A stretch of DNA of 64,000 nt from Oligoflexus sp. (lineage in GTDB: Bacteria > Bdellovibrionota_B > Oligoflexia > Oligoflexales > Oligoflexaceae), in the NCBI GenBank assembly GCA_014378195.1, contig JACMOC010000014.1, positions 1 through 64,000 of the forward strand. The letters run 5' to 3'. A model generated the notes under the pieces. It was not told where the DNA came from. It saw only the letters and a list, made by a program, of their open reading frames with translations, and did not search any database. This document shows positions 1 to 8,755 of the stretch, piece after piece. The first letter of the stretch is position 1, and each line of letters opens with the position of its first letter. The translations under genes and the position numbers were made by a program.

Positions 1-33
1 ATGGCATAAAATGAAGCTTGACGAGGAACATTC

Positions 34-843
34 ATGAAATTTTTGGTCCGCGGTACAACCACAGTTATCGTCAGCTTAACGTTAACGGCATGCGCCCCCT
101 ACAAATCCCAATCACCGTTCACATCGGGCCAGGAGTCGGGAGCACAAAGTGAAGACACTGTAGGCCACGGTCCGGACTCATCATCGATCCAAACATCCGA
201 TGACGCAAGGCCGAGTAACGAGACACCGGCTGTATCGGCGAGCCCAACTGTTGCGACCATATCACCGGTTGCGGCCCCGAGTGTTGCTCCTGTTCAGGCT
301 TCGGTTCAGGCCCCTGTAGTTGCTCCCACTTCGGTCCCGGCTCCAGCGTCGACTGCAACAGATATGCAAAAGTCGAAATATCTCGCGATGCTATCGTCTA
401 AAAATCTCGTAAGTGATTATACAGTGACCAACGCTAAAGGTTGGGGCACTAGCGAGGCAAAACGTATCGAAATTCTCGTCGCTGTTGATGACTCCGGCAA
501 AGCCATCGTTCCCGCTGACGTCAAAATCGATCAAATTAAGGGCGCTAAAATCCCTTCCCAGGATCCTCAGTTTCAGACGAGTAAAGGCCCTGTTACCGAT
601 CTGCATTCCACCCTGCGCGTCTGCAATTCTTCTGACAAGGGCATCTATCTTCATGCGCAAGGTACGGTTCCTTTCGCCCATGGCAACGATTCCATCATGC
701 CGGGAACCTGCGCTCTTTTCATGGTCAAAAATCTGCAGGCTATCAAAGACGGCGATTCCTACGATCATGCCGCTGGAGGCGCTAAAGAAAACTGGATCTA
801 TTTTAAAGAGACCCGCGTGATGCCAGATGGCAGCGCAAATTAG
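34..843 (+). CDS. Putative lipoprotein with Val/Ala/Pro-rich linker, unknown function
   Basis: This 269-residue protein begins with a short charged N-terminus, a hydrophobic stretch and a lipobox ending L-T-A-C at Cys20, so it should be lipidated and anchored in the envelope. Residues about 60-110 are a low-complexity linker rich in Val, Ala, Pro, Ser and Thr. A globular C-terminal half (about 115-269) follows, with three Cys. I do not recognise the C-terminal domain. The start is supported by GAGGAA shortly upstream of the ATG. The same plan of lipobox, Pro/Ala linker and small domain recurs in several lipoproteins of this window, suggesting a surface display format. Function is unknown. Confidence 0.85.
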   Translation: MKFLVRGTTTVIVSLTLTACAPYKSQSPFTSGQESGAQSEDTVGHGPDSSSIQTSDDARPSNETPAVSASPTVATISPVAAPSVAPVQASVQAPVVAPTSVPAPASTATDMQKSKYLAMLSSKNLVSDYTVTNAKGWGTSEAKRIEILVAVDDSGKAIVPADVKIDQIKGAKIPSQDPQFQTSKGPVTDLHSTLRVCNSSDKGIYLHAQGTVPFAHGNDSIMPGTCALFMVKNLQAIKDGDSYDHAAGGAKENWIYFKETRVMPDGSAN

Positions 844-1145
844 AATCCAGGCAGGCCAGCTCCTGAAGGCATAGCAGGACGAATAGTCCTTCGGCTCGAC
901 TCATTTAATAAGTCGCCCAAACAACTATCCTATCCAGATCAGCATTTTGCCAGCATAGTCCATTCCATCCCCAATCTTTAAGGTCTAGAGGTTTACAAAC
1001 GTCTTTGTTCGTTTCTCCTGTTTAGCGCCTCAATTATCACGATTAATGTTCACAGTGGACTAACATGCCAACGTGGGTAATTGCAGTAGGCCCTTCAAAC
1101 ACTGAATACGAATGCCTCCGAACCAAAGTCATCTTTATAACATGA
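844..1145. other. Intergenic stretch, no gene seen
   Basis: No convincing reading frame on either strand. It holds only a weak hairpin (CGACT, nine bases, AGTCG near 897-915) without a T-run. Nothing else is recognised. Confidence 0.5.
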
Positions 1146-1700
1146 AGTAACTTTCATAAATGCATTCCAATCTATTATTGCAGTAGATTACGAGCAAACG
1201 TCGGCCATGTGATTGTGCGCGACTTGATCGTCGATGGCAGTTACGTGCATCCCCAGAGGCGATTTCAAATATCGATAGAAGACACGGGTGGAGGTATTGA
1301 TGCCGGAGAAGCCAAAAAAATCTTTCGCCTTTCTATCAGTCTTCTTCCTATTACGGTCAATCGATTACCGTTTTATATCGGTATGCAGATTGATTCCACA
1401 GAGATGATACCCGCAAAAAGGACACTCAAAAACTCGTATTGCAACAACGCTCTAAGCCAGAGACTTTGTGATCGTATCAACAACGCCCTCATGAAAATTC
1501 AGGCGATTATTCCGATCTACGACGGCGGGACGACGTTTGATAGGATGCTTGAGGCCTCTTTTGAAACGATCTTGCAGACAGTGCAGTCGATTCATAATTA
1601 TAGAAGCAATTATCTTCAGATAGCGGCGGGGACCAGCTCAGCAGGCGACATCGGAGCCACTTCGGGTGGCATAAGCCAGACGCCGCCGACCGTATCTTGA
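1146..1700 (+). pseudogene. Decayed ORF with histidine-kinase ATPase-like remnant
   Basis: An open frame runs from just after a stop at 1143 to 1700. The only canonical start is a GTG at 1209, with no good ribosome site. The translation contains I-E-D-T-G-G-G-I followed by A-K-K-I-F, which resembles the N/G1 region of a HATPase_c domain (DxGxGI then IF). The rest of the kinase is absent: no H-box, and no G2 box follows. The downstream half is helix-like with a Gly/Ser/Thr/Pro tail and does not look like a kinase. I read it as a chimeric or truncated remnant. It could instead be a short unknown protein that resembles the motif by chance. Confidence 0.35.
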
Positions 1701-1922
1701 TAGATTACGGTCAAGCTAGAGCCTGACGCCGTCCCAAGCTTTCGTTAGAAACTCACGGCTACCTTGGTCGCAACAGATTTAATTCGATCATTAACCCAAA
1801 AATAAGAAACCTCATTTACACCATCATATCAATTAGTTATACTCCATCGACTGTACGCGCTGGACCCCATCTTAAGAATTCGACGCTCTGTCCCGATATA
1901 ACCCGTGGAGGTCTCAAATCTT

Positions 1923-3104
1923 ATGCGAAATAAAACGATCGAAATATGCACAGTCCTAGCACTCATCACGGGGTGCTCCGACAATGCTCCTAATAGAACC
2001 CCACCGGTTAGCGAAAAGACAGATTCAGATAACTCTCAAGGCAATCCGCCTCCCAGTTCTGTGCCAACCACCCCCGAAACGGCGACGACGGCCGCGACAC
2101 CACCGTCCTCGAGTTCTGGAAGCACTTCGGGAGCAAATACGACGAGCACAACGATATCGACAACTAAATTCGGCGGCGGTGATGCTGTGCAAAAAGTCAT
2201 CGCTTTTTTGAAAAGCACCACCGGAAAAAACACCGTTACGGGCCAACATAATAAAGAGCCCAACGCAAGTCCTGCGAAGTGGACTGATCAAGTGCAAGCG
2301 ACTACTGGCCATTTTCCGGGACTCTGGAGCGGCGATTTCCTCTTTGCTGATGCCGACATCAAAAACCGTCAAGTTATGATCGATCAAGCAAAAAAACAGT
2401 GGTCGAATGGTGCCCTCATTAATCTCATGTGGCACGCATGTCCGCCGACAGGGGCCGTTAGCTGCAACTGGGAAGGTGGGCCTGTCAGTCATCTTTCGGA
2501 CGCAGATTGGAAAGACCTCACAACCGACGGCGGACGATTAAATAAGGTTTGGAAAGAGCGTATGGATGCTGTCGCAGTCTATATGCAGCAACTGAAAGAT
2601 GCCGGTGTCGCACCGATGTTCCGGCCATTTCACGAGATGAACCAGGGAATATTCTGGTGGGCAGGCCGCACCGGCTCTGATGGAACAGCAAAGCTCTACG
2701 AACTGACTCACGATTATATGGTCAAAACCAAAGGCCTCACAAACATCGTTTGGATTTGGGATGTTCAAGATATCAGTCAGGGAGCTCGAAGCTGGGAAGA
2801 CATCTGGAAAGATTATAAACCGCGCGCTGATACCTGGGATGTGATGGCTATCGATATTTATGATGGATCGGGATACTCTGCCGACAAATACAAAGCCGCT
2901 CAATCTGTATCAAATGGCAAACCCATCGCCGTCGGCGAATGCCAGGTCCTCCCATCAGATTCCATTTTGGCTCAGCAACCCAAATGGACGTTTTTCATGG
3001 GCTGGTCCGAGCTGACGTTTACCAAAAATTCGGATGCCGAAATTAAAGCGACCTATAACTCCGATCATGTCCTTACGCGTGATAAAATGCCGGGATGGAA
3101 TTGA
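1923..3104 (+). CDS. GH26-family lipoprotein, probable beta-mannanase
   Basis: A 393-residue glycoside hydrolase of family 26. A signal sequence ends in the lipobox I-T-G-C, followed by a Ser/Thr/Pro/Gly-rich linker to about residue 85 and then the catalytic domain. The motif R-P-F-H-E-M-N places the acid/base Glu at about residue 238, and V-G-E-C at about 339 is the likely nucleophile; W-W-A-G and the D-V-M-A-I-D-I-Y strand also fit a GH26 barrel. Family members mostly cleave beta-1,4-mannans, and some cleave mixed glucans or xylans. An upstream GTG at 1905 is in frame, but GGAGGT at 1907-1912 sits about 10 bases before the ATG at 1923, so the ATG is preferred. It probably degrades environmental mannan at the cell surface. 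Confidence 0.87.
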   Translation: MRNKTIEICTVLALITGCSDNAPNRTPPVSEKTDSDNSQGNPPPSSVPTTPETATTAATPPSSSSGSTSGANTTSTTISTTKFGGGDAVQKVIAFLKSTTGKNTVTGQHNKEPNASPAKWTDQVQATTGHFPGLWSGDFLFADADIKNRQVMIDQAKKQWSNGALINLMWHACPPTGAVSCNWEGGPVSHLSDADWKDLTTDGGRLNKVWKERMDAVAVYMQQLKDAGVAPMFRPFHEMNQGIFWWAGRTGSDGTAKLYELTHDYMVKTKGLTNIVWIWDVQDISQGARSWEDIWKDYKPRADTWDVMAIDIYDGSGYSADKYKAAQSVSNGKPIAVGECQVLPSDSILAQQPKWTFFMGWSELTFTKNSDAEIKATYNSDHVLTRDKMPGWN

Positions 3105-3199
3105 TGGCCCTTCCACCGGTCTGACTGAGAGAGTACACTCACCTCCGTGACGTATTGAGACCACCTACCTCAGGCACCTCCAATAAAGGTAACGTCGTG

Positions 3200-4153
3200 A
3201 TGATTTACGATCAAATTATTATCGGTGCAGGTATTACCGGCCTAACAGCCGCCCGTCGATGCACTCAAAGCCAAAAGTCCGTCATCGTCCTCGAGAAGAG
3301 TCGTGGGATAGGAGGTCGCGTTGCCACGCGACGCTTTGATTTTCGCGAAGGACTGGCTGATCACGGAGCCATAGCTTTAGAACTTACAGATCCTACCGTA
3401 CGGGATGCATGGCAAGATATCCTGCCGCAACTTTCGCGTCAGGCAGCACCGGCCACTCTCACGCCTCCCAACACGACCCTAGGCGGCGGGATGAATTCTT
3501 TGCCAAAAGCCCTGGCCGAGGGTTTGGATATCGTGAAAAATCATACGACAACACGTTTGCATTTTGAAAATGGACTTTGGCATAGTCAAAACGATGAAGG
3601 AGTCCGGCACAGCGCTAGAAACGTAATTGTTACGTCGCCGCTCCCACAGGCAGCGCCGCTTTTTAAAAATCACCCTGAATTGGCAATTGAGATCGAGAAT
3701 TTGGCCCGAGAGGTCGGTTATCGCCCACTGTGGACAGCTTTCGTGATGGCTCCCTCGGACTTTGTCAATATCGAGAGCTTCAGAGGCTACCAGGAGTATT
3801 CCCATCCGGTCATTCAAAGCCTGTGTGAGCAGTCTGCAAAGGGTCTTGATAAGAGTGAAGGTATCTATGTTCTCCATACCACCGCTCCCTTCACGCAGAC
3901 GCATCTCGAGGCAAACGCGGAGGCAATCGGGGCGTGTCTGAGAGAAGCGCTTCACGACATCGCCTTCGATACGTCAGACGTTAGTCTTATTCCCCATCGC
4001 TGGCGCTATGCCTTTGCTGAGAGACCACTGGGACAAAAGATTTGGACTTCACGAGCTTGGCCGGGCTTGGTGCTGGCGGGGGATTTTTGTCTTGGGTCAA
4101 CCATCATAAATGCGGCCTTGAGCGGCCTCGCTGCTTCAGAGATCTTGCTTTAA
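3200..4153 (+). CDS. FAD-dependent amine oxidoreductase, renalase-like
   Basis: About 317 residues. The N-terminus carries a Rossmann dinucleotide motif, G-A-G-I-T-G-L, ending in the acidic E of V-L-E-K-S-R-G. The next motif, G-G-R-V-A-T-R-R, is the conserved arginine signature of the amine-oxidase/renalase group, and A-D-H-G-A follows. The C-terminus has L-V-L-A-G-D-F-C, the second FAD-binding motif. Family knowledge suggests oxidation of an NAD(P)H-derived or amine substrate; the substrate cannot be read here. The ATG at 3200 (with GTG at 3197) places the flavin motif at the N-terminus as normal; a longer frame from 3155 adds an unlikely 15 residues. No signal peptide, so it is cytoplasmic. 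Confidence 0.8.
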   Translation: MIYDQIIIGAGITGLTAARRCTQSQKSVIVLEKSRGIGGRVATRRFDFREGLADHGAIALELTDPTVRDAWQDILPQLSRQAAPATLTPPNTTLGGGMNSLPKALAEGLDIVKNHTTTRLHFENGLWHSQNDEGVRHSARNVIVTSPLPQAAPLFKNHPELAIEIENLAREVGYRPLWTAFVMAPSDFVNIESFRGYQEYSHPVIQSLCEQSAKGLDKSEGIYVLHTTAPFTQTHLEANAEAIGACLREALHDIAFDTSDVSLIPHRWRYAFAERPLGQKIWTSRAWPGLVLAGDFCLGSTIINAALSGLAASEILL

Positions 4154-4182
4154 GTTATTCGCACTTTGCGCTTTTGCAGGAC

Positions 4183-5334
4183 TTACTGAACAGCTTTTAA
4201 CGCCCGATTTAGTACATTGATATCGACGATGCCAGAAGCCCGGTTAAACGCCGCTTGGGCATTCACTGCATCAGGGATGCCGTTATTAAAATAGTTCTGA
4301 AGTTGATCGTTCGCATTGCTCTGGACGATTTTGTTCAACTCATCCCAGGTGCAGATCCCTTCCTGCCTCTTTGCGAATTTCACTCTCAAAGACTGACCTT
4401 CAAGATTTGCCTTGAGGTCAACGCGCGAGGCGATCGCTCCGAGAGCCTCCAGATGAAAGGTGACATTGCCCCCGAAATTAACGTTAAGCTCGGACCCTTC
4501 CCAATACATAACTGCGGCTTCGGGTATGACAATACAATCTCTGTCGATAACTTCCCTGGATTTATAGAATGGAGATGGCGTCAGTATGGGCACTATCCGT
4601 GCGCCGTAGCTCGGGTCGTTGCGTTTGGCGATAATAGCGTTGATGAGTTCTTTGAAACTGCCTTTAAGAGCAGCCGATCGAGATCGCACTTGATTGATGA
4701 TGATTCTTTCGTTGATGTCTTTAAACTTGATTCGAGAATAACGCTCCTCAAATACCTTGCCCTGACCGACTCCGACTGCACCGAGTTCCAAGGCCAAAGT
4801 ATAGGCCGTGATGACTTCGGGAATCTTGGCGTTTTTCTTGGAAACAATAAATGTCTGAGCATCGAGCTTGTTTTTGATCATAGTGAGAGCGTCGCGGGTT
4901 GAGGCGCCGACTTTTGACAGCCCCTTGACCTGGTCCAAGACCTGTATATTGTCTTCAAGCGTATCGATGGGACTCTGCAGTCCTGCGCCTTCGGTCACTT
5001 CAAAGTTATTGTAATAGGACTCGGCAAAATCCATGAATTGGGTATTCATCTCCGAGAGCAAAACTTTGGTCTCCGCCATCCAACGCAGGAATGATAAATT
5101 GTTGCAGTTTGGGGTACTCACTTCGATGAATGCTTGAAGAGGCGTGATCACGACCGAAGCGTTGGGAATCAAGGCAACAGGCGAAATCGCGAAATCAATA
5201 AATTTCATATCGCGTGCTTCTCTTTGACAATTCTCTTCGGCACTTTCCTTCAGATGGGAAACCTGTATATGCTTACAGCTGGTGCTTACATGAGCCATGA
5301 GTAGAGTACACAAGAGAATTTGGAAATTTTTCAT
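4183..5334 (-). CDS. Putative lipoprotein, unknown function
   Basis: A 383-residue protein with a signal sequence and lipobox V-S-T-S-C at Cys20. The rest is mostly alpha-helical and moderately charged, with no domain I recognise and no low-complexity linker. It contains several conserved-looking Cys and a Trp-rich patch near M-Y-W-E-G-S-E. It is convergent with the renalase-like gene (about 30 bases between stops) and followed upstream on the same strand by another lipoprotein gene 106 bases away, which could be co-transcribed. Probable envelope-anchored structural or binding protein; no function assigned. Confidence 0.8.
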   Translation of the reverse strand: MKNFQILLCTLLMAHVSTSCKHIQVSHLKESAEENCQREARDMKFIDFAISPVALIPNASVVITPLQAFIEVSTPNCNNLSFLRWMAETKVLLSEMNTQFMDFAESYYNNFEVTEGAGLQSPIDTLEDNIQVLDQVKGLSKVGASTRDALTMIKNKLDAQTFIVSKKNAKIPEVITAYTLALELGAVGVGQGKVFEERYSRIKFKDINERIIINQVRSRSAALKGSFKELINAIIAKRNDPSYGARIVPILTPSPFYKSREVIDRDCIVIPEAAVMYWEGSELNVNFGGNVTFHLEALGAIASRVDLKANLEGQSLRVKFAKRQEGICTWDELNKIVQSNANDQLQNYFNNGIPDAVNAQAAFNRASGIVDINVLNRALKAVQ

Positions 5335-5440
5335 AAGTATCTCTATGTTTGAAGCACCATCCCCTTCTTATCGGCAATTCGACAAAAAGATTAAAAATTA
5401 TGCGGGATGGGCTCGCGGAATGTATGTCAATGCAGAATTC

Positions 5441-6250
5441 TTACGGCCCGACACGATCGAAAACTTCACCATCGGAAAAGTCGGTCGACCGATTGGCCTT
5501 AGTTGTTCCAACGACTGTGTTGCAATAGCCTGAGTCCGAGTCAATTTTCGTACATACAACGCTAAGGATGAGTTTTTTACCATCTGCGGATTTTTTGAAA
5601 ATCTGAAAGGTGGCATTTCTGCCCGTACCTAGATCCAGAGTTCCTTCCAGCCCCGTAATCGCCGTTGTTACCCAAGATCCGGAGATCACTTCGCCGTCCA
5701 GATATTCTTTTTTAAGCGCGGCTTTTTGAGTCGCCGTCAGAGGTGTGGGGCTCGGCGCAGTCGGAGGTGAAGAGCTATCGATGACCGACTCAGCATCGAA
5801 GGAAATGAGGAGTTCTAACTGCGCATCGGTTAGCGTCTTGGTGCAATCCTTGCTGCCTTTGAACTGCTCAACTGTTTGCGCTTTCGTATCCGATAGAAAT
5901 GTCACCGTCTTCAGAAAACCCATCGAACTAAGACCCGTCTCGGCAGAAAGGGTCGAACACGAGGCAAAGCTAAACGGAAAAACCAAGGGCGGTGGCGACA
6001 CTGCGGGTATAGTCACGGGTGTAGGGGTTGACGCTGGCAATTGGCTGGCAACCGGTACAATGGAAGACGCGGGATCAGCTGGCAAAGAATTAACGCTGTT
6101 CACCGGCACTGTCACAGATCCTCTCGAAGGCGATATAACCACATGATTTGTTTTGCTAATATTGGGACGAGGGCCGAGCGAACTTGCGGGGATGCAGGCA
6201 GTGACCCCAGATAATATAAGGCCCGACGCGAAAAAAACCAGTTTCTGCAT
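5441..6250 (-). CDS. Putative lipoprotein with Pro-rich linker, unknown function
   Basis: A 269-residue protein starting with a typical signal ending G-V-T-A-C (lipobox, Cys19). Residues about 30-95 are a Pro/Val/Ser/Thr-rich linker. The C-terminal domain (about 95-269) holds four Cys that may form disulfides and includes a second short Ser/Pro/Thr-rich loop near residue 165. The domain is not recognised. It belongs to the same lipobox-linker-domain class as the lipoproteins at 34 and 40427. Only about 106 bases separate it from the downstream lipoprotein gene on the same strand. Confidence 0.82.
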   Translation of the reverse strand: MQKLVFFASGLILSGVTACIPASSLGPRPNISKTNHVVISPSRGSVTVPVNSVNSLPADPASSIVPVASQLPASTPTPVTIPAVSPPPLVFPFSFASCSTLSAETGLSSMGFLKTVTFLSDTKAQTVEQFKGSKDCTKTLTDAQLELLISFDAESVIDSSSPPTAPSPTPLTATQKAALKKEYLDGEVISGSWVTTAITGLEGTLDLGTGRNATFQIFKKSADGKKLILSVVCTKIDSDSGYCNTVVGTTKANRSTDFSDGEVFDRVGP

Positions 6251-6411
6251 ATTTAGCTCCGTACAAGGGGACTTTGCACGTATCGGTTGAATGCTTCGCC
6301 TGCATAAGGACTAATTGTTTGCAAGATATCCTGTTGATTTTTTTGCAGAAAATCAAAGCCCCCCTCGATCGTCGGTCGAAAGGCCTTTCGCCGAGTATCC
6401 TAAGCAGCATA

Positions 6412-6747
6412 TCAATTCAGAACAGACTCAGAAAGCTCCCCAACACGCGCCCGTTGAGGATGATCGCCCACAGGAATGCGAGCCACTTTCTGCTGCGTTT
6501 CATATGAGAAGACTGATAAGGTGTCATCGCCAGCGACAGACACATAGCAATACTTATGGTCAGCGCTTGTTGTCGCCCGGTATGTTCGCGCTCCGAGTGG
6601 ATGGATTTCATAATCAAAAGTATCTCGGGAAACCATTGCCGCGTAGTTTGACATTATTCCCGCAACACAGATTTTTGTGCCATCACCACTCATGGCAATA
6701 CCATGGTGAGCTGAATCGAGAATATACGGTAAAACAAGAAGGATCGT
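6412..6747 (-). pseudogene. C-terminal fragment of a YVTN-type beta-propeller protein
   Basis: The frame encodes about 110 residues including H-H-G-I-A-M-S-G-D-G, then blades ending Y-C-Y-V-S-V-A-G-D-D and A-R-I-P-V-G-D-H-P-Q-R-A-R, which match the last two blades of YncE/YVTN-family propellers. The match extends upstream of the ATG at 6693, through S-A-H-H-G, and then fades; the frame stays open to a stop near 6861. There is no signal peptide or start context, so the other blades are missing. I conclude this is the surviving 3' end of a deleted gene. Its reading frame is still intact, so the truncation may be fairly recent. Confidence 0.6.
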
Positions 6748-6750
6748 ACA

Positions 6751-7053
6751 AAAATATAAATCAAAATTTAAAAGCCCGAAATTCAGAAGTGGCGGCTCCC
6801 AACGCCTAGGAGTTTCATCCCCGTCAAAGCTGGTTGGATAATAAGGCTAAACGACGTTGGTCTATACAATGTGTATCAGTGCTCCTTAGGATCGAGAGGA
6901 ACAAACCTACATGAACTATGTAGCCTTATGGTCAATCGCGTTCGGCTGCAGAACGCAAGGCCATGGCTTCTTACACATTCCTATGAATTTAAAAGTCGCG
7001 TCGACCAAGGTATGGTCTTCTATTTCGAGATCATCATCGCACTGGAGCCAAAC
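6751..7053. other. Intergenic stretch, no gene seen
   Basis: No convincing gene. The minus strand carries open but unrecognised codons linked to the propeller fragment. The plus strand has an open frame from 6871 into the methyltransferase remnant, but its first 60 codons show no domain and ATG 7054 is the natural start of that domain. Confidence 0.4.
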
Positions 7054-7430
7054 ATGATCACATCACCCTTTGCAATCAGTACAAGCGAAGTTGCAGATCA
7101 CTACAATTCTCTCGATGCCTTCTACCGTGATATCTGGGGCGAACACGTCCATCACGGTTATTGGGAGAACGGTGATGAAACTAGTGAGGAGGCAATCCTT
7201 CATCTCAGTAACGTCCTGATCGGATGGCTTAACCTCAAAGCTGGCGCCAGTGTCTGCGACCTCGGTTGTGGTTATGGGGGAACATCAAGGCTCCTCGCCA
7301 ATCACTATGCAGCAAAAGTTATGGGATACACGCTCTCCGAACGTCAAAAAGATTTTGCTGAAAGCATACCCATCACCCAAGGGAAGGTTGAATATCGCTG
7401 CCAGGACTTCATGCATAACAATCTCGAAAA
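7054..7430 (+). pseudogene. Truncated SAM-dependent methyltransferase (N-terminal part)
   Basis: From ATG 7054 about 125 residues match the N-terminus of tocopherol/sarcosine-type class I methyltransferases: H-Y-N-S-L-D-A-F-Y, W-G-E-H-V-H-H-G-Y-W, then SAM motif I, V-C-D-L-G-C-G-Y-G-G, and motif II region V-M-G-Y-T-L-S. Homology stops after C-Q-D-F-M-H, where motifs III and beyond should follow. The frame runs on to 7605, but that tail is not methyltransferase-like; in another frame it encodes the end of a receiver domain. The gene is therefore cut by a deletion or rearrangement around 7415-7430 and is not expected to be active. Confidence 0.72.
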
Positions 7431-7531
7431 AGGCCGGATTTGTCGACCACCTCACCAAGCCGATCAACCCTGGTCAGCTCATTACTCAAGTCAAACATCG
7501 GGCTCTGGTCTACCGGCGACGGAACCCATGA
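7427..7531 (+). pseudogene. C-terminal tail of a response-regulator receiver domain
   Basis: In the +2 frame relative to the methyltransferase remnant, codons read K-A-G-F-V-D-H-L-T-K-P-I-N-P-G-Q-L, ending in a stop at 7529-7531. This is the beta5-alpha5 end of a CheY-like receiver, including the conserved Lys of the T-K-P motif. The first 90 residues of a receiver (including the phosphoacceptor Asp) are absent. Its abrupt start against the methyltransferase marks a deletion junction between two unrelated genes. Confidence 0.65.
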
Positions 7532-7539
7532 GGAATCCG

Positions 7540-8178
7540 TCAGGACGAAGACGTCTCATCCGCTGTGGGCTCGCCTCCGCGCCTCAAGCTCTCAGCTGCT
7601 CCTAAGAGATGCCCCTGAAAATGATCCCCCTGGTAGAACGCAAAATAAGCACTCAAATGGCCTTCGGTTCGTGGACTGACGTCGTACTTGATCTGGCTTG
7701 TACTCCCGCTTGCACAGTGCTGGGGATCGCTATAGACCACATGCCGACGACACATCAGAGGCCGAGCTTCGTAGATCGTACAGGCACTATTATCACCCAA
7801 AAAAACGCACCGACGTTCCGGTACTTTAAGTTTGTGATAAATGCCGTCTGAAATATCGTCATGCTGAGCTTGAACCTTCGCCAAGTCCACTTTGATATTA
7901 TGGGTTACCAGATGATCTTTGATGGCTTCAAATTCGGTAGTACTGACGTAAACCGGCTGATGACAGCAAAATCCGCAGCCCGCGCGACAGCTGATGGGTT
8001 CAGACGATTTCTGCTCCACTTCTTTGATAAAAAGTAGGGCCGTATCGTACGCCATCGAATGGTCGACCTTTTCAAACAAGGCCATGGAATGGTCGTATTG
8101 TTTTTCAAATTGTTCAACAACGAGAGGTGGCGCCTTCGCCTTCAATTGTTTTGCCTGCTCAGTAGTGCCACGCTTCAC
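7540..8178 (-). CDS. YkgJ-family cysteine cluster protein
   Basis: A 212-residue protein with the YkgJ zinc- or iron-chelating cluster: C-R-A-G-C-G-F-C-C in the first half, then R-C-V-F-L and C-T-I-Y-E-A-R-P-L-M-C-R, with a further Cys after the H. This spacing (CxxxCxxCC ... C ... C ... RPxxCR) is the family signature. Members are predicted to bind Fe-S or Zn, but their reaction is mostly unknown. The N-terminal about 65 residues are helical and Lys/Glu-rich. No signal peptide. It stands alone, convergent with the rearranged region to its left. Confidence 0.82.
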   Translation of the reverse strand: MKRGTTEQAKQLKAKAPPLVVEQFEKQYDHSMALFEKVDHSMAYDTALLFIKEVEQKSSEPISCRAGCGFCCHQPVYVSTTEFEAIKDHLVTHNIKVDLAKVQAQHDDISDGIYHKLKVPERRCVFLGDNSACTIYEARPLMCRRHVVYSDPQHCASGSTSQIKYDVSPRTEGHLSAYFAFYQGDHFQGHLLGAAESLRRGGEPTADETSSS

Positions 8179-8755
8179 CGTGTCTCCTTCTCTTTAACAA
8201 ATGGGTCAGACCCTAATACCTCGATCGAATCCAGCTGGACAGTTCCGACAAGGTTTTATACTTGAAAGATAGATCGTGACTTGTTTATCAAAATTGCTTT
8301 CAGCCAGGATTGTAGGCCAGCCAAGAATTGCGGAGAGTAACGCCTATTCCCGGTTCTCTCCAGAACATTCGACACAGCCGGGTCGACTTTGTCCTGATTC
8401 CGTTGCCTTCATCGATACGGGTCTTTATCACCGCGCTTTTTCGACACGTAAAGGATGCGAATTTGAACGGAAAACTCAATCCATCGTGGTCTGCCGGCGA
8501 GGCCTTGGTCGAACACCGTATATTCTCCCTAAGACTACAGGAAAAATGGATGCTCAGTTTTACTAAAACGCGCGACATAGGCGATCTCTGGAGCGTGAAT
8601 CGAAAGATTATGTTAGGAAACTTGTCTTACACTTCCATAATACGGCGGTTCATTTTTCGAGAACCAATTAGTCACTTAAAGGTTCGTGATACGCTTTAGA
8701 TTTTAAAAAAGCTTGGTCGCATTTGAGCGGTAGTGAAGAGAGGCGGGTTCAAGCT
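8179..8755. other. Intergenic stretch, no supported gene
   Basis: Open frames occur on both strands (8276-8699), but none has a ribosome site, a recognised motif or a biased composition, so I call no gene. It must contain the promoters for the flanking divergent genes (YkgJ at 8178 minus and the kinase at 8756 plus). Confidence 0.45.

Noticed and set aside
1905..1922. GTG start for the GH26 lipoprotein
   Set aside because: The GGAGGT inside this stretch serves the ATG at 1923, which also gives a better lipoprotein signal.
8276..8699. Open frames of 92-123 codons on both strands
   Set aside because: No ribosome site, no recognised motif and odd composition; I treat the region as intergenic.
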